64,000 bases of DNA from Sphingobium sp. CCH11-B1. Lineage in GTDB: Bacteria; Pseudomonadota; Alphaproteobacteria; Sphingomonadales; Sphingomonadaceae. The position numbers and the translations under genes are program-made. The notes beneath the pieces were generated by a model, which was given only the letters and a program-made list of their open reading frames with translations, was not told where the DNA came from and did not search any database. Positions 1 through 15,100 of this stretch are shown one piece after another. The stretch spans positions 67,519 through 131,518 of the forward strand of contig NZ_LSJY01000169.1 of assembly GCF_001556865.1 (NCBI RefSeq). Reading direction: 5' to 3'. How positions within the stretch are numbered: the stretch's first letter is position 1; every line of letters begins with the position of its first letter.

Positions 1-3000
1 GGCGTGACGGTGAGCAGGAAGCTGTCGGTGACGCTGGCACTGCCATCGCTTGCCTCTACCGTGATCTCGATGGACCCATTATAGTTGGCAGGCGGCGTTC
101 CGGTGATACGTCCGCCTGCGAAAACCAGCCATGATGGTAGCGGCGCGCCGTCGCCAAGCCGTGCGCTCAAAGTGAGCACATCGCCATCCATATCGCTGAA
201 GCTGCTGGCCGGGACGGCGATGTCGATCGCCATGTCTTCCGCGACAGACACATCTGCCAGCGTCTGTACCACAACAGGCGCATCGTTGACGGGATCGATG
301 ATCAGGCGGAACGTGGCGCTCGTCGAGAGTAACCCGTCCGATGCGGCGACGACGATATTGAGGAGGCCGTTGAAGTTGGCAGGCGGCTGACCGGTGAAGC
401 GGCCGGCATCGAACTGCAGCCAGGACGGCAGCGGATCACCCGAGGCAAGGGTGGCGGACAAGGTCAATGCATCGCCATCAACGTCGCTGAAGGCGCCCGA
501 CGGAATCGTGAAGTCGATGGCCTGGTCTTCGAGGTTCTGTCGATCGACCAGGGCAAGAGCCGCGACCGGGGCATCGTTGAGCGGCGTGATTGTGAGCGCG
601 AAGGTGTCGGCGGCACTTGCGTTGCCATCACTCGCCCGGACCTCGATTTCGATGGTCCCGTGATAGTTGGCAGGTGGGGTGCCGGTGAACCGGGCACCAT
701 CGAATGATAGCCATGCCGGAAGTGGTGAACCGTCACCCAGATGGGCCACGAGCGTGATCACGTCCCCATCGATATCCGTAAAGATTCCGGTCGGGAGCAG
801 CAAGTCGACCGGGCTGTCCTCGCTCGAGGCCATGTCTGCGATCGGTTGCGCCACCATGGGCGCATCGTTGGTGCCTGCAATCACCAGATCGAACGCGTCG
901 CTGACGCTGCCCTGGCCGTCACTCGCGGTGATGCGCAGGCCCAGAATGCCATTGAAGTTTGCCGGCGGCTGTCCTGAGAGCACACCATTTGCGACGCTAA
1001 GCCAGGCGGGCAGCGGGCTGCCGTCGGCGAGAGTGACCGAGAAGGTCAATGCATCGCCATCATTGTCCGTGAACGCACCGGTCTGAAGGGCGAAGCTGAA
1101 AGGCTGGTCTTCGGTTCCCGACAGGTCGGCCAGCGCCTGCGTCAGGACCGGAGCATCGTTGACCGCATCGATGACGATCGCAAACTGACGGATGACCGTA
1201 GCCGTCTGGTCCGCCGCCAGGATTTCCAGGGTTACTGTACCATTGAAATTGGCCGGCGGCGTGCCGGTGAACGTCCTGGTCTGGCGATCATAGGCAAGCC
1301 AGGATGGCAGAGCCGCGCCGCCGACACCGCGGACTTCGACAAGAACCGTGTCGCCATCGGCATCTGAAACAAGATTGTCGGGCAAGGTCGCCGTGAACGG
1401 CTGGTCCTCGGTCCCACGCAGGGCAGGGATCGCGCCGATCACTGGCGCATCGTTCACCGCGGCGATCGTGACCGCGACCCGGGCGATGTCGGTGACGCTG
1501 GCGGAATCGGTGACTTCATAGTCGAACCAGGCATCGCCGTTGAAATCGGCATCGGGCGTGATGATGAGCTGGCCGATGCCATTGGTGGTAACCGTCAGGC
1601 CGTGCGTGTCGACGATGCGGCTGAAGACAAGGGCCTGGTTGTCGGGCTCGATGTCATTCTCAAGCAGTTGGGAGATGAACAGCGTCAGCGGCGGCTGATC
1701 TTCGCTGAGCGACAAGGTGTCGTCGCCCGCGATCGGCGCGTCGTTGACCGGCAGGACCTCAATCTCGACAGTGGCCGTGACCGGGAATCCGGAGGCGTTC
1801 GTGATCGCATAGCTGAGCAGCAGCGTGCCATGGAAGTTTGCCGCGGGCGTGATCCGATACTGTCCGTTCTCGAGTGTCGCGATCGAAGCATCGGCCGGCG
1901 CGCCGATGAAGCCGAGGAAGGTGATCGTCTCGCCTTCAGGATCATAGTCATTCGCAAGAAGCTGGGCCGGATCGATATCGATATAGGTGTCTTCGAGCGT
2001 GCCGAACCCATGGTCGGACACTGCGATCGGAATGTTGAACTCCGGCAGGATGGTGAGGGACACTCGGCCGATGCGATCTGCGCCATGCGCGTCGGTGACG
2101 CGATAGGAGAAGGCGGCGTTGCCAAAATAGCCCTCGCGGGGCGTGAAGACGGCGGTGTTTCCGACCATGGCAACGGTGCCATTGTCGCCATCGAGCAGTT
2201 CGACGATTGCAAAGCTGTCGCCCTCGATGTCACGATCGTTGGCAAGAAGCGTAGCCAGGTCGATGATGAGAGCCGTGTCCTGGTCGCCGACGAACACGCC
2301 TTGCGGATTGTTGCCGGTGCCCACGCCATCGGAATTGGCGTAGGGGGCATCGTTGACCGGTGCGATCTCGAACGAGAAGGTCCCGGTGCTTGTCAGACGG
2401 CCGTCCGTGATCGTGTAGCGGAAGGTCGCGGTCCCGCTGGCATTTTCCTTGGGCACGAAGCTGTAGCGTCCACCTGGCAGGCGCTGAATGCGGCCCAGGT
2501 CGCCGCTTGTCTCAAGCGAGACGAGACTGACCGTATCGCCGTCAAGGTCGCTGTCGTTGCCGATCAGGTCGGCGGCTGTGAATTCGAACGGCGTATCCTC
2601 GTCCGTGCTGAACAGGTCGGCCACTGCGGTCGGTGCATGGTTGGTCGATTGCACATTGATGGTGACGGTGCCGGTCCGTGCGCCATCGACATCGTCGTTG
2701 ATGATATAGTCGAACCCGGCCTGCCCGCTGAAGTCGGCGTCGGGTGTGAAGACGATCGTCGTGCCGTCGAAGTTCAGCGTGCCGTGAGCGGCATTGAGGA
2801 CTCCGACGAGGCGGATAGGATCGCCATCGACGTCATGGTCGTTCGCCAGGAGCTGCGCTGGCGTTATGACGATCGGGGTTTGCTCGAGCGTCGAGAAGCT
2901 GTCGGGGCCGGCATAGGGCGCTTCGTGACGCCCTTCGACGGCGATCTGCACGGTCGCGCTGCTGTCGCCCTGGAGATCGTCGGTGATGACGTAGGAGAAG

Positions 3001-6000
3001 CTGTCCTCGCCTGACCACCCCGCCTCTGGCGTGTAGGTGACGCTCGCCGCCAGCTTGCCGTCGAACAGATGCGTTCCCGATGCGCTGTGGCTGTCGCCGC
3101 CGGTAGTCGCGGTCCAGACGATGTCGAAGCTTCGGCGCAGATCGAAGGGAACCGTGGCGGTGACAAGGCCGGTGGCGCTGTCGACGTTCATCCATACGGG
3201 CAGGTCGGATCCGTCCGCCAGCTTCGCCGTCCAGGTCGCCCCAGGCGCTAAGAGCGCGGCGGGCGGGCCATAGGTGACGATGCCGTCATGGATGACGAGC
3301 GTGCCATGGCCGGCCGCGGAAACTGCCTTGACGCGCAGATAGTCGCCGTCGTCCTCGCGATCGTTGGCGATGAGGTCCATCAGCGCGAATGTCAGAGGCT
3401 GGTTCTCGATGGTCGCCAGCGTATCGGCAACTGCATCGGGCTTCTCGGCGGTCGGAAGCACGTTGAAGATGATGGTCCCGCTATTGTGCGAGATGCCGCC
3501 CTTTTCGTCGATCGTCGTGTAGCTGATCGCGATCGACCCGTTGAAGTCCTCCGGTGCGGAGAGGTCGATCTGCTCGCTCGACGTGCGGATGCCGATGCCA
3601 TTGGTCCCGCCGTCCGCCAGCGTGAAGCCGCTATCGACAACCACATCGGTGAGGATCGAGAAGCTCGGCAGGCTGCCATTATTGCCGGCGACGTCGAGGC
3701 GTACGCCCAATGCACCGACATAGGCCGGCGGCGGGGTGCCGTCGAACGCAAGCGTTCCCTCGTTGAAGGCAAGCCAGTCTGGTAGCGGCGCTTCGCTTTC
3801 GCGTTTCGCCGCGATGTCCGCAGCAGAGCCAAGGTCGATCGCGAAGAGGCCCTGGGACTTGAAGAAGTCGCTCTGCTGGAGGAGCGCGTTGATCGCCGGA
3901 TCGAGCGGCGCGGCGGGGCCGATGACGAATTCGAGGGTGAACCCGCGCTTCGCGGCTGAATAGCTGCCTTCCGGCACGACAGGGGCGTCGGGCGTGAAGC
4001 TCAGCTGGAGGCGAACCGGCTGCTCATTGGCGTCGGGCGTTTCGCCCGTCAGCGCCAGGGTCATCGTGTCGACGTCGAACTCCAGCCATTCAGGCAGCGG
4101 TCGGCCGCCTTCCAGGCTTACGGAGAAGCTGCCATGGCTCACATCGAAGAGGGCCAAATCGCTTTCATAGGCAATGCCCGTTCCCAGCGAGGCCGGGTCG
4201 ATCGCCAGCGTGTCGGTGAAGACGCTGGCCGGGTCGCCGGCTTGCGCCCCGGGCTTGGTGAAGTGGAGCACGACATCGAGCGGCATAGTGACGCCGGCTT
4301 CCGGTGTGCCGGCGAAGCGCAGAGTGGCGGGATCGAAGATCAGCCAGGACGGCAGGGCATCGCCATTGGACAGTGTTGCCGTGACGGTTGCGCCCGAGGG
4401 GAGATTGTCGGCGCCGAAGGCGATCTCGCTGTGATGCGCCTGGCGGACCGTGAAGCCTGACAGGACGGTGTCCTGCACGGACAGGCCGTTAGCGAGGCTC
4501 TGGTTGTTGCCGCTGTTGAAAGTGAAGCGCTGCACGTAGCTGCCTGCGGTCGGGTCCTTGAGGATCACGCTGATGGTCGCTGTCGAGCCTGCAGGCGCCT
4601 CGCCGGTGAAGGTCATGGTCGCGGCGTCGAAGCTCAGCCAGCTGGGTAGATCTTCGCCGTTGGCTTGGCGTGCGATGACCGTGTAGTCCGCCGAGAGATA
4701 GCGGGTATCGAGCACGCCCTGCACACCGGCGCTGCGGAAGAACAGCACATCGCCTTCGGGTTCGACATCGTTGCCGAAGGCTTCGGCCGGGATGACGAAC
4801 AGCGGCTGGTCTTCCAGGCCGGTCACGAGATCGTCGCGCAGGGTAGCGCCGTCGTTTTGCGGCAGGATGCCGATCGCGACATAACCCGTTGCGGTGCCGC
4901 CGCGGCCGTCGCTGATCGTATATTCAAAGCCCGCATTGCCATTGAAGTCGGGCCTCGCCTTGAAGACGATCTGGCCCAGCTCGTTAACGCTGACCTTTCC
5001 GTTATCGGCAAAACGCTCGACGCCGACGAAAGTCAGGCTGTCGCCGTCCGCGTCGCGGTCGTTTGCGAGCAGTGTCGCGGGATCAATGATGATCGTCTGG
5101 TCTTCCAGAATCGTGAACCGGTCGCCGATCGCCTGCGGGGCATAATTCGCCGGAAGAACATCAATGAAATAGGTGAGCGTAGCGCTGGCTCCGCGCTCGT
5201 CGATCACATCGAACGAGATGGCCGCCGTGCCTTCACCGTCGGGCGTAAATGCGATTGTCGCGCCGTCGAGGACCGCGGTGCCATTGAAGGCGGCGTCGCC
5301 ATCGGCGGCTGCATGGAGGCCGACGAAGGTGATGGCATCGCCTTCGATGTCGTAGGCGGTGGCCATGAGGTCGGCGACGGCAATGCTAGTGGTCCGCCCG
5401 AAGCGGACATTTTGCTCAGACTCGCCGGAGCCGCGCGGGGCATCGTTGACCGCGTCGAAATAGAGTTCGATCGGCGCCACCGAGCGTGCACCCGACGGGT
5501 CTTCGAGGACGTAATTAAACCCGGCGAAGCCGTAAAAGTCGGTGCGTGAGATGATTTCGAGATAGTCGCCGGCTACGCGCGCCGACAAATTGGTTCCGGC
5601 CGTCCATTCGCTGCCATTGCCGTCATAATCGAACGGATCGATCGGGTTTCCGTCCGCGTCGACAAGCGGCGTGATTCCCACGACGCGCAAATCTTCCCAA
5701 TCGTTGTCGATATCATAGTCGTTGTCCTTGAGGACGGTATCGATGCGAATGCGCAGGATTTCGTCCTCGACCCCGTGGAGCGCCGCATTGGTGTCGGGCA
5801 CCGCGACCGGTGCGTCGTTGACGGCTGCGACATTGACCCGCACGCGGGCCGTGGATTCGCGGCCATAGGGATCGGCGACAGTATATTCGAAATAGGCCTG
5901 GCCGTTGAGGTTCGCCGGGGCCTGGAAGGCAATCATGCCGTCTTCGCGAATCCAGGCATTAGCCCCGCCGGTTCCGTTGACTGATTTGAGCACCAGTTGA

Positions 6001-6100
6001 TCGACGCCTTCTTCGGCGTCGTTGGCGAGCAGCGTCGCGGGATCAACGACGGCTACCTCGTCCTCGACGCCGAAGAGATAGACGTCATCCTCCGCGTTGA
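1..6100 (-). repeat. Tandem cadherin-like / Ig-like repeats, C-terminal array (continues off the edge)
   Basis: Roughly 100-residue domains, each with a D-x-D-G-D core and an N-D-A-P or N-H-A-P linker, with Y-x-I-x-D strands. At 1-1490 the units become the dystroglycan/He_PIG type with L-P-S-W-L and F-x-G-x-P-P-A-N-F-N-G, in close tandem copies. A comparable array lies at about 7400-9560. Together they make a long extracellular stalk typical of type I secreted adhesins. Confidence 0.85.
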
Positions 6101-9100
6101 AGCGGCCGATGCGTGCCAGATCCTCGATCTTCGCGCGATCCCAGACCGTACCATTGGCGAAGGCGATTTCCTCGATGCCACTCTCATTGCCGAGGAAGTG
6201 ATCCTTGATCAGCATCGTATCGAAGGTGAGCACGCCAGCGACATTCTCAAGCTCGATCAGGAGATCGTCACCCTGGCGGACCAGCGAGACATCCTTGGGC
6301 AGCGCGCCCTCCTTAATCGCCACGCGATCGATATCGCTCGCAGCGCCCTGTTCGATGACCTGGTCATTGTCGCTGTCGAAGCCGAGCAGATAAGTATCGG
6401 AGCCAAAGCCGCCCTTGAGCAGATCCTCACCGTAGCCGCCATCGAACATGTCATTGCCGGTGGACCCGATGAAGCTGTCCGCAAACACTGACCCCAGCAG
6501 CATCTCGATGCTGACGAGCGTGTCGCCGTCGGCTTCGCCGGTCAGGCCCTGGCCCAGAGACAGGTCAACGGTCACGCCTTCCGCCGACAGCGAATAGTCG
6601 GCAATGTCCTCGCCTTCGTCGCCGATCAGCGTATCGGCGCCGCGTCCACCGATGAGGACGTCGTTACCCGCGCCCCCTGAGAGAATGTCGTCGCCGCGGC
6701 CGCCTTCGAGCCGGTTGTTGCCGGCATCGCCCTCGATGGTGTCGGCATAATCGGTGCCGATGACGTTCTCGATGCTGGTTAGCGTATCACCGGTCGCGTC
6801 GCCGCCCGAGGCTGTGCCGTTCGCCAGCGAGATGGTTACGCCTTGCGTCGAAGGCGAACTATCGGTGGCGTCGAAGTAGCTGGCCGTGTCGATGCCGTCG
6901 CCGCCATCCAGGATATCCGCGCCGACGCCGCCGTCGAGCGTATCATTGCCAAGGCCGCCGATCAGCATGTCGTTGCCGGCACGACCTTCGAGCCTGTCGT
7001 TCCCGACGCCGCCTTCCAGGCGGTTGTCGCCGGCGTCGCCACCGAGCTGGTCGTTATAGTCGGTGCCGACAAGGGCTTCGATGCCGACATAGGTGTCGCC
7101 TGCGGCTGTACCGCCCTGGCCGACCCGCGATTCAAGATCGGCGCGTACACCGACGTTGGAGCCGGCGAAGAGCACGGTGTCGAAGCCCGCGCCGCCGGTG
7201 ATGTGGTCGGCGCCGAAGCCGGCGTCGATGATGTCGTCGCCGTCGCCCGCATCGATCACATCGTCACCATCGCCGGTCTCGATCCGGTCGTTGCCGCCGA
7301 GCGCGAGAATGAAGTCGTTGCTGTCGAGGCCCTGGATCAGTTCGTCCTGCGCATTACCGACGATATAGTCGACATAGCGGCTGCCGCGCAGCGTTCCGTC
7401 ATACACTGCCTCAACCGTGGCGTGGACGAAGCCGGTATCCTCAAGGCCGGTCGGGTCGGCGATGCGATACTGGATCGTCGCTTCGCCCGAATAGCCGGGG
7501 TTGAAGCGTATGACGACAAACTGCTCGCCAGAGAAAGTGACCACCTCGGCCGTGCCGATGCTGACATGGTTGCCCAGCGCCAGCGCAACGGGGTCGAGCA
7601 CTTCGTCAATGCCCACGAAATGGGGCAGGGGCCCGCCATCTACGTCGTAGTCATTGGCTATGAGATCGGAAACGCGGAGAACCAGCGGAACATCGAGAGG
7701 CGTGGCGAAGTCATAATCGTCGACGACGGTCGGGTCGTCGGGCTGGGCGATGATCGTGAGATCGACATAGCCCTCGGCGATGCCGCCTTCGACGGTGTCG
7801 TCGGTGATCTGGTAGAAGAAACCGGACGATTGGGTGGCATTCGGATTGGGCGTGAAGAGGATATTGCCATCCGCGTCGAATTCGAGCGTGCCGTTGAGAT
7901 CATGGTCGGGCCGGAAGCCCAGGAACCGGAGCGGATCCCGGTCCATGTCGCTGTCGTTGGCGAGCAGCACCGAGATCGGAATGGTTGCCGGCACGTCTTC
8001 AAGGACGTCGACAAAATCGTTCCGGGCCACCGGAGGGCCATCGCTCACATTGTCGAACCAGAGCGTGACCCTGCCGTCGTCGACCGCCCCTTCGAGATCG
8101 GTGACAAGATAGTAGAAGCTTGCTTCGCCCCAGAAATTTTCGTCGGGCGTGAAGATAATCGTTCCATGGTCGGTAAATGTGATGTCGCCGTTGACCGCGG
8201 TCGGAACGCTGCTCTGATCGGTCGCGAAGGTGAGGGTAAAACCTTCGGGATCGAAATCGTTCTTGAGCAACTCCAATATCGGGATCTCGATCGCCACGTC
8301 TTCCGGTCCGCGCAGGAACTGGAGGCCCGGCCCGGTGTAGCCGTCGTTGCCGGCCACGGGGCGATCGTTGACCGGTTGATAGGCGATGGTCGCGCGGGCC
8401 CAGGACATGCCGCCCTGGCTATCATTCACGCGATAGTCGAACCAGGCATCGCCGTTGAAGTTGGCGGACGGCGTGAAGAGGATTGTCTGGTTGGCGAGAA
8501 GCTGAGCAATGCCGCCATGGCTTGTTCCGATGGCATCGATGACGAGCGGGTCATTGTCCGGGTCCGTATCGTTCGACAGCAGCCCGGGCACGATGGCACC
8601 GTTCACCTCCTGGGCAAGAGCGTTGAGAATAATCGGATTATCTTCGAGGATCGGATCTCCGCTCTGGGTCGTCACGATAAGATCGCTATTGGCAACCGGC
8701 GCATCATTGACCGATGCGAAGCTCAAATTAACACGTCCGATCGACGTTGCGCCCGACGGGTCCTTGACGATGTAATCGAAGTGAGCATTCCCCCAGAAAT
8801 AATCGCGCGGGATGACCTGGATCAATCCGTCCGCATCAATGCTGACTGTGACGTCAGCATTGGAGAGAACGGACTGAAGGGTAAGGATGTCGCCATCGGC
8901 ATCGCTGTCGTTCGCCAGCAGAGCAAGCGGATCGATGGTGAGGGATTCGCCTTCTACACCCTCTATCGTACCGTCATTCTGAGCGACTGGCGCGTCGTTG
9001 ACGGGCGTAACGGTGATATAGACCTTGGCGCTCGCGGAGCCGCCTTCCGGCGTGTTCGCGACATAGGTGAATTCGGCGGTGCCGTTGAAATTTGCGGTGG

Positions 9101-12100
9101 GATCAAAAGCGATGTTGCCGTCGCTGGAGAGCGAGACGGTGCCGCCAACTGCACCATTGACCTGTCCGACGATCATCCGGTCACCGTCGAGATCGTTGGA
9201 GAGCAAGCGCTCTACGCGAATATTGAGCGTGCCATCTTCCGCGACGGTAAAGCCGCGATCCTCGATTGCCGTTGCGACAGGACGAATGCGGATATCGACT
9301 TGCGCTGTATCGAAAGCGTTGCGTCCGTCCGTGAGCGTGTAGGTCAGCGTGGTCGGACCGTAATAGCTGCTGCTGGCTGTGAAGAGCACATTGCCGTTCG
9401 CATCAAGCGATGCGGTACCGTTGGCGCTGCCATCGACCGAGACAATGTGAATGGGGTCCCCGTCGGCATCGAGGTCGTTCTGCAGCAATTCGCTCGCAAG
9501 GATGGTGATCGTCTGGCCGGCGATCAGGGTGTAATAGCCGTCGTCGAGCGCCGCAGGCGCGCGGTTGTCGACGAGATCCCGCATCGCCGCCTTGGTCCAT
9601 TCGACGCCATCGGCGAAGCGGATGATCTCGACGCCCTTGCCGTCGGCGGCCAGCGCATCAATGATCGTCAGGCTGTCGTCCGTCGATGAGGTGAAGCGGA
9701 TGATGACCGACTCGCTGCCGCGGAAGAGACGCGATACCGACGCTTCGGTAGATGCGAAATCGGCGATAAAGACTGCATCCACCGGCCCCGTCTGCGTCTG
9801 CTTGTCCTGGATGGTGTCATTGCCGCTGCCGCGAGCGAACGCATAACTGTCCGATCCTTCCGCGCCGAACAGCTGATCGTCACCGCCACGAGCGGCGAAA
9901 TTATCGGTGCTGTCGAACCCGTAAACCTTGTCGTTACCGGCCCCGTCGATGTCGGACAGCGCGCGGGCGCGCATGGTGTCGAGGTTCCAGACCGTGCCAT
10001 TGGCGAAACGGATGGTGAAGAGGTTGAACGAAGCGAGCGCCCCTGTCAGGACGATCTGGTCCTTCCCGCCAACGAAATTGATGACGAGGTCGAGATTGTC
10101 GGGACCGCCGCGCGCAGTATTCGCGATATCGGCGGGGGTGAGGTCCTCGAGACGCAGGACGTCGGTATCAAAGCTGAATCCTTCGATCCGGTCTACCCCG
10201 TCGCCCGAGCGATAGACGAAGGTGTCAGCACCGCTGCCACCACTAATGATGTCGTTACCACGGCCGCCGGCCAGAGTATCGTTGCCCGATGTACCAGCGA
10301 TGACGTCATCGCCATCGCTCTGTTGCGAGGCGAGAGCCGCGGCGCGAATGGCATTCAGATCGATGACGACGTTGCTGTCGGTGAGCAATACCCGCTCAAT
10401 GCCCTGGAAGCCAGCGAGGCCGCCACGGATGACGATCTCATCGCCCGCCTGTGGCAGGCGGACGACGATGTCGTCGCTTTGCGGGGAGAGGCGCGCGAAG
10501 CTGAGGTCGCCGAAATCATAGCCCGAGATTTCGAGTACATCATAGACGGTTTCGGCCGCATCGAGGATTGTGTCGCGACCGTCGCCGCGCGCATAACGGT
10601 ATGTATCGTCACCGCCATTGCCGATCAGCAGGTTGTTGCCCGGACCGCTGACGAGGATGTTCGCATCGGCGTCGCCGGTCTTGATGGTCGTGCTGGCGGT
10701 TGTAGCCATTTCGAGGAGAGTCTGGTCACTCCAAACCGTGCCGTCAGCGAAGCGAATGGCTTCGACCTTGTTGGTCATTGCGCCCTGGATCGTGATGCGA
10801 TCGTTGGTTTCGCGGATCTTGAGGATAAGGTTCGCGCCGTCGGCGCTTTGCTCGACAATGATATCGCTTGGTGCAATGCCGGCGTCGAACTGGATCGTGT
10901 CCATGCCGCCGGATTCCATGATGAGATCCTGCCCATCGCCGCGTCCGAAGCGATAGATGTCGTCGCCCAGACCACCGACGAGCCTGTCGGCGCCTGCGCC
11001 GCCGCGCAGTGTATCACTCCCTGCGCCCGCGTAGATCTCGTCATTGCCGAGCCCGCCTGCAAGATCGTCGGCATAGTCCGATCCATAGAGGATATCGTCG
11101 CCAGCCGTGGGATCGGTCGCCATCGCCAGCAGCGTGGAGGCTGTCCAGACGGTACCGTTGGCAAACTCGACCGACTGGATTGCCATGGCGAGCGATGCTG
11201 CTTGACCGAGGTTGATCCGGTCGCCGGTGCCGGCGATGGCCAGCATGACCGTGGAGGCCCCGCGAACCAACTGGACATCCTCCGGCGCGATGTCGGCCCC
11301 GAACAGGAGACGGTTGACGCCGCCGCTATCGGAGATGCGATCCTGCCCATCGCCGCGATGGAAAAGGTAGACGTCGTCACCAAGACCACCGTTGAGGACG
11401 TCGTCCCCGCGGCCGCCCGCCAGCGTGTCGTTGCCGCTCGTGCCGGTAAGGGTGTCGTTGCCGCCCTGACCATCGATCGTCGTGATGCCGCCGACAAGGG
11501 TGACACTATCGTCACCTGCGGTCGTGACCACCGACCGGGCAAGGACATCGCTCCAGTTCCACGTCGTTCCATCAGCAAAAGCGACCTGCTCGATTTTGCT
11601 GGCGTTGCCTGAACCCAGCGCCTGGTTAAGCTTGATCCGGCCGCCGCCGTCGCTGACGCGCAATTCGAGATCGGTCCCGATCTGCACGACACTGACATCT
11701 GCGGGATCGATACCGTCGACAAACTCGATCCGGTCGTTGCCGCCGGCATCGCTTATGGTATCGCGGCCATCGCCGCGGGTGAAACGATAGAGGTCGTTGC
11801 CACTGCCGCCGGTGAGATTGTCATCGCCCCGACCGCCTTCGAAGACGTCGTCATCGGAGAGGGACAGGGTTTCCGTGCCGCCGAAGATCACATCGTCGCC
11901 GGTGCCGCCAGCAACGACATCGCTTCCCGCGCCGCCTGCCAGACGATCGTTGCCGTCCTGACCGGAAACCCAGTCATCGCCATTGCCCGCATCGACGATG
12001 TCGTTGCCCGTGCCCCCGGCGAGCTTGTCGTTGCCGTCATAGCCGTAGATCGTGTCATCGCCGCCAAAGCCGTAGATGCGATCGTCAGATGGGCTGCCGG

Positions 12101-15100
12101 CAAGGACATGACCATCGTCGGTGTCGTCGAGGTCGACGGCGCCATCGAGCGGGAAGGCATAGCCGTCGAAATTTTCGAGCGTCAGGCTGCCCGCGCTGAC
12201 ACCCTGCAGGCGCAGGATCGAGCGCGGCGTGGAGCCGCTCTCAGTGGTTTGAATGATTGTGTCGGCGCCATCCTGCTTCACAACAAGGAGACCGAGCTGG
12301 AAGGGGTTACCCGAATAGTAGTTGAGGAATTTGATGACGTCGCCCGTCGGACCGCCCTCGAAGTCGGTGATGACGTCTTCGCCTGAACCCATGCCGTAGC
12401 GGTTGATGTAGCGATAGGTGTCGCGGCCGCTGCCGCCCGTCATGACATCGATGGCATCGTCCGACGAGACATCCTCGAAGAAGTCCGCGCCATCCCCGCC
12501 GATGAGCGTGTCGGCGCCCTGGCCGCCTTCGAGCGAATCCGAGCCGAGGCCACCTTCGAGAATGTCGTTGCCGTCACCCCCGCGCAGGGTGTCGTCATTG
12601 CGGATGAAGGTCGAGATATTCGACCCGCGAACCTGCAGGTACCAGACCCCAGGAGCACCGAGGTTGCCATCTGTTGTGTCGAGTGTAACCAGGCCGCCTG
12701 CGGGCATGGGCAGGGTGCGCGTTTGCTGCGATGTGTAGAGACCAGGATAGCTGCTGCCACCCCAGGTGAGTTGCTCGTAGCGATAGGCGACATCGAAATC
12801 ACCATTGCCCAGGACCTTGATCTGCGCCTGGAAGGCGTTGGGCGTGGTGCTGTTGCCATAGGCGCCGACATCATCCCAAGTGACCGTAATCGTGCCGCTG
12901 GCGGCGTCAAAATCGACCCAAACCTGGTTGCTGCCGGTCGAATTGCCTCCTTCGCTGGGGGCGAGCTCGCCTGCGCGCGTGTCGGCGTCCTGCGGCCAGA
13001 CCAGAATGCTCATCGAGCCGATCGTGAGCGTGCCATTCGTCGAGATCTGGATCGCGGAGACCGCGGTGCCCTCGACGCTGACCGTGCCTCCATTGAAGCC
13101 CACTGGTATGCCGATCGTCTCGGATCCGTCGTCGCTGCGCGCGAGCACCGTTTCGCCAAAGCCACGCAGGCCTCCCAGCGTATTGACGAGGGCGTTAGAG
13201 GCTGGTCCGAAGGCTGCGAGGCCCTGTGCGATAAAGGGATCGCTTCCACCGTTGTCACCGATGATGTGGTCGTTGCCGCCACCGCCGGTCAGGAAATCGG
13301 CACCAAAGCCGCCGTCAATCAGGTCATTACCAAGGCTGCCTGTCAGCACGTCGTTGCCGTCTGTGCCGGTGAGCGTCCGATCCTCGGAGGAGGCGAACGT
13401 CATGCCGCCGAAGTTGGCGGTCGTGAGGTCACCCATATTGACGTTTTGGAGCACCAGCGCGGTACCGAAGACATAGCTACCGTCGCTATTCGTAGACAGA
13501 ATGCTCTGAACGAGAACGTCGGACCCTTCCTGTTTGAGAAGAACGGATTCCTGCTCCAGCCCGCCGATGGCGGCCCAGTAGGGAACTTCGACGAAGTCGC
13601 CGTTCGCGCCAGCCTCGAAATCGGTCACGATGTCAGCGCCGGCGATTGTTGCGCTGCTTTCAGAGAGGACGAATGTGTCGCGGCCCGCACCGCCGGTCAG
13701 CACATCCGACCCGGCGCCGCCATCCAGACGATCTTCACCCAGGCCGCCTTCGAGGGTGTCGTTTCCGTTGCCGCCGTAAAGGTCATCAGCGTCGCGTGCG
13801 ATGCCGGTGATGAGCTGGGTGCCACGGATTTGTACTGCCCATACCCCGGGCTCACCGGTGTTGCCGAGCGCGGTGTCGAGGCCGGCGGCTCCCTCAGACG
13901 GCAGTGGGAGGTAGAAGATTTCCCCCGATGGTGTCCAAATATAAGGCACCCGGGAATCTGTCCAGCGCAGGTCTTCGTAACGATAGATAATGTCGAACTG
14001 ATCGTCGCCAAGAATTTTTATCTGGACCTGGAAGGCGTTTGGCGTGGTGCCATAATAATAGCGGCCGACATCATCCCAGGTGACGGTGATGGTGTTGGTT
14101 GCAGCGTTAAAGTCCCACCAAACCTGATTGCTGCCTGCAGAGTTGCCCCCGTCGCCCGGTGACACAGCGCCGGCACGCGTATCGATGTCCTGTGGCCAGA
14201 TATTGAAGGAGAAGCTGCCCAGCGAAACTCTGCCATCGGCCACCTCGATTTCGCCAATCGCCGACCCGTCGACGGAAATTGAGCCGCCGTTGAAGTCTTC
14301 AGGGATGGCGACGTAGGAATAAGTATTATCCGCGCGCGCCATGGCCTGTTCGCCAAAGCCGAGCGGACCGCCGAGCGTGTTGATGAGTGCGCTGGAGAGT
14401 GTCCCGAAATAGCTGCCAAGATCGGGCAGGTCGGTCTGCGGGAGCCCGGGATCGCCGATCAGATGGTCATCGCCGTCGTAGCCGTAGATTGTGTCCGGGC
14501 CATAGCCGCCATCGATGAGATCGTTCCCCCGCCCGCCGTTGAGGCGGTCGCCGACCGAGGTGCCCGTGAGCACAACATCATCGGTGCGATAGATAAGAGC
14601 GCCGTTGAAATTCGCGGCGACCAGATCATTCGCGTTGACGTTCTCGAGGGTCAGAATGGTGGTGCTGATGTAGGTGCCGCTAAATTCGTCATAGCGTTCG
14701 GCCGTGACGATCGTGTTGGCGCCGTCCTGTCGAACAAGTGCCCCATATATGTTGTAGGAGATGTTAAAGGCGGACGAATAATCCAGCTCAATGACGTCGC
14801 CCTGCGCGCCGACCATGAAGTCCGTGATGATGTCGCCCTCGCCGGCGCCTGCCGCAGCGCCGATGTCGAACGCACTCAAGCCAACTTCGCCGCCGCCGCC
14901 GGAGCCGACGCCGCCATAGCCGATGACGAAGCGGTCGCGGCCAGCGCCACCCGTGATCCGGTTGGACTGGGTGCCGTAGGAGAGATTCCAGAAGATGTCG
15001 TCGCCGGCGCCACCATCCATCTCGTTAGCGCCGACGCTGTCCTCGAACAGGTCGTCGCCATCCCCGCCCAGGAGGATATCGTTGCCACCGCCGCCGTAGA

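Noticed and set aside
6843..9689. 948-codon open frame on the plus strand
   Set aside because: It lies opposite the giant RTX gene, whose minus-strand frame gives coherent cadherin-like and RTX repeats. The plus frame is a shadow produced by repetitive GC-rich codons; the same applies to those at 1602-3014, 10323-11612, 12723-14162 and 19281-21782.
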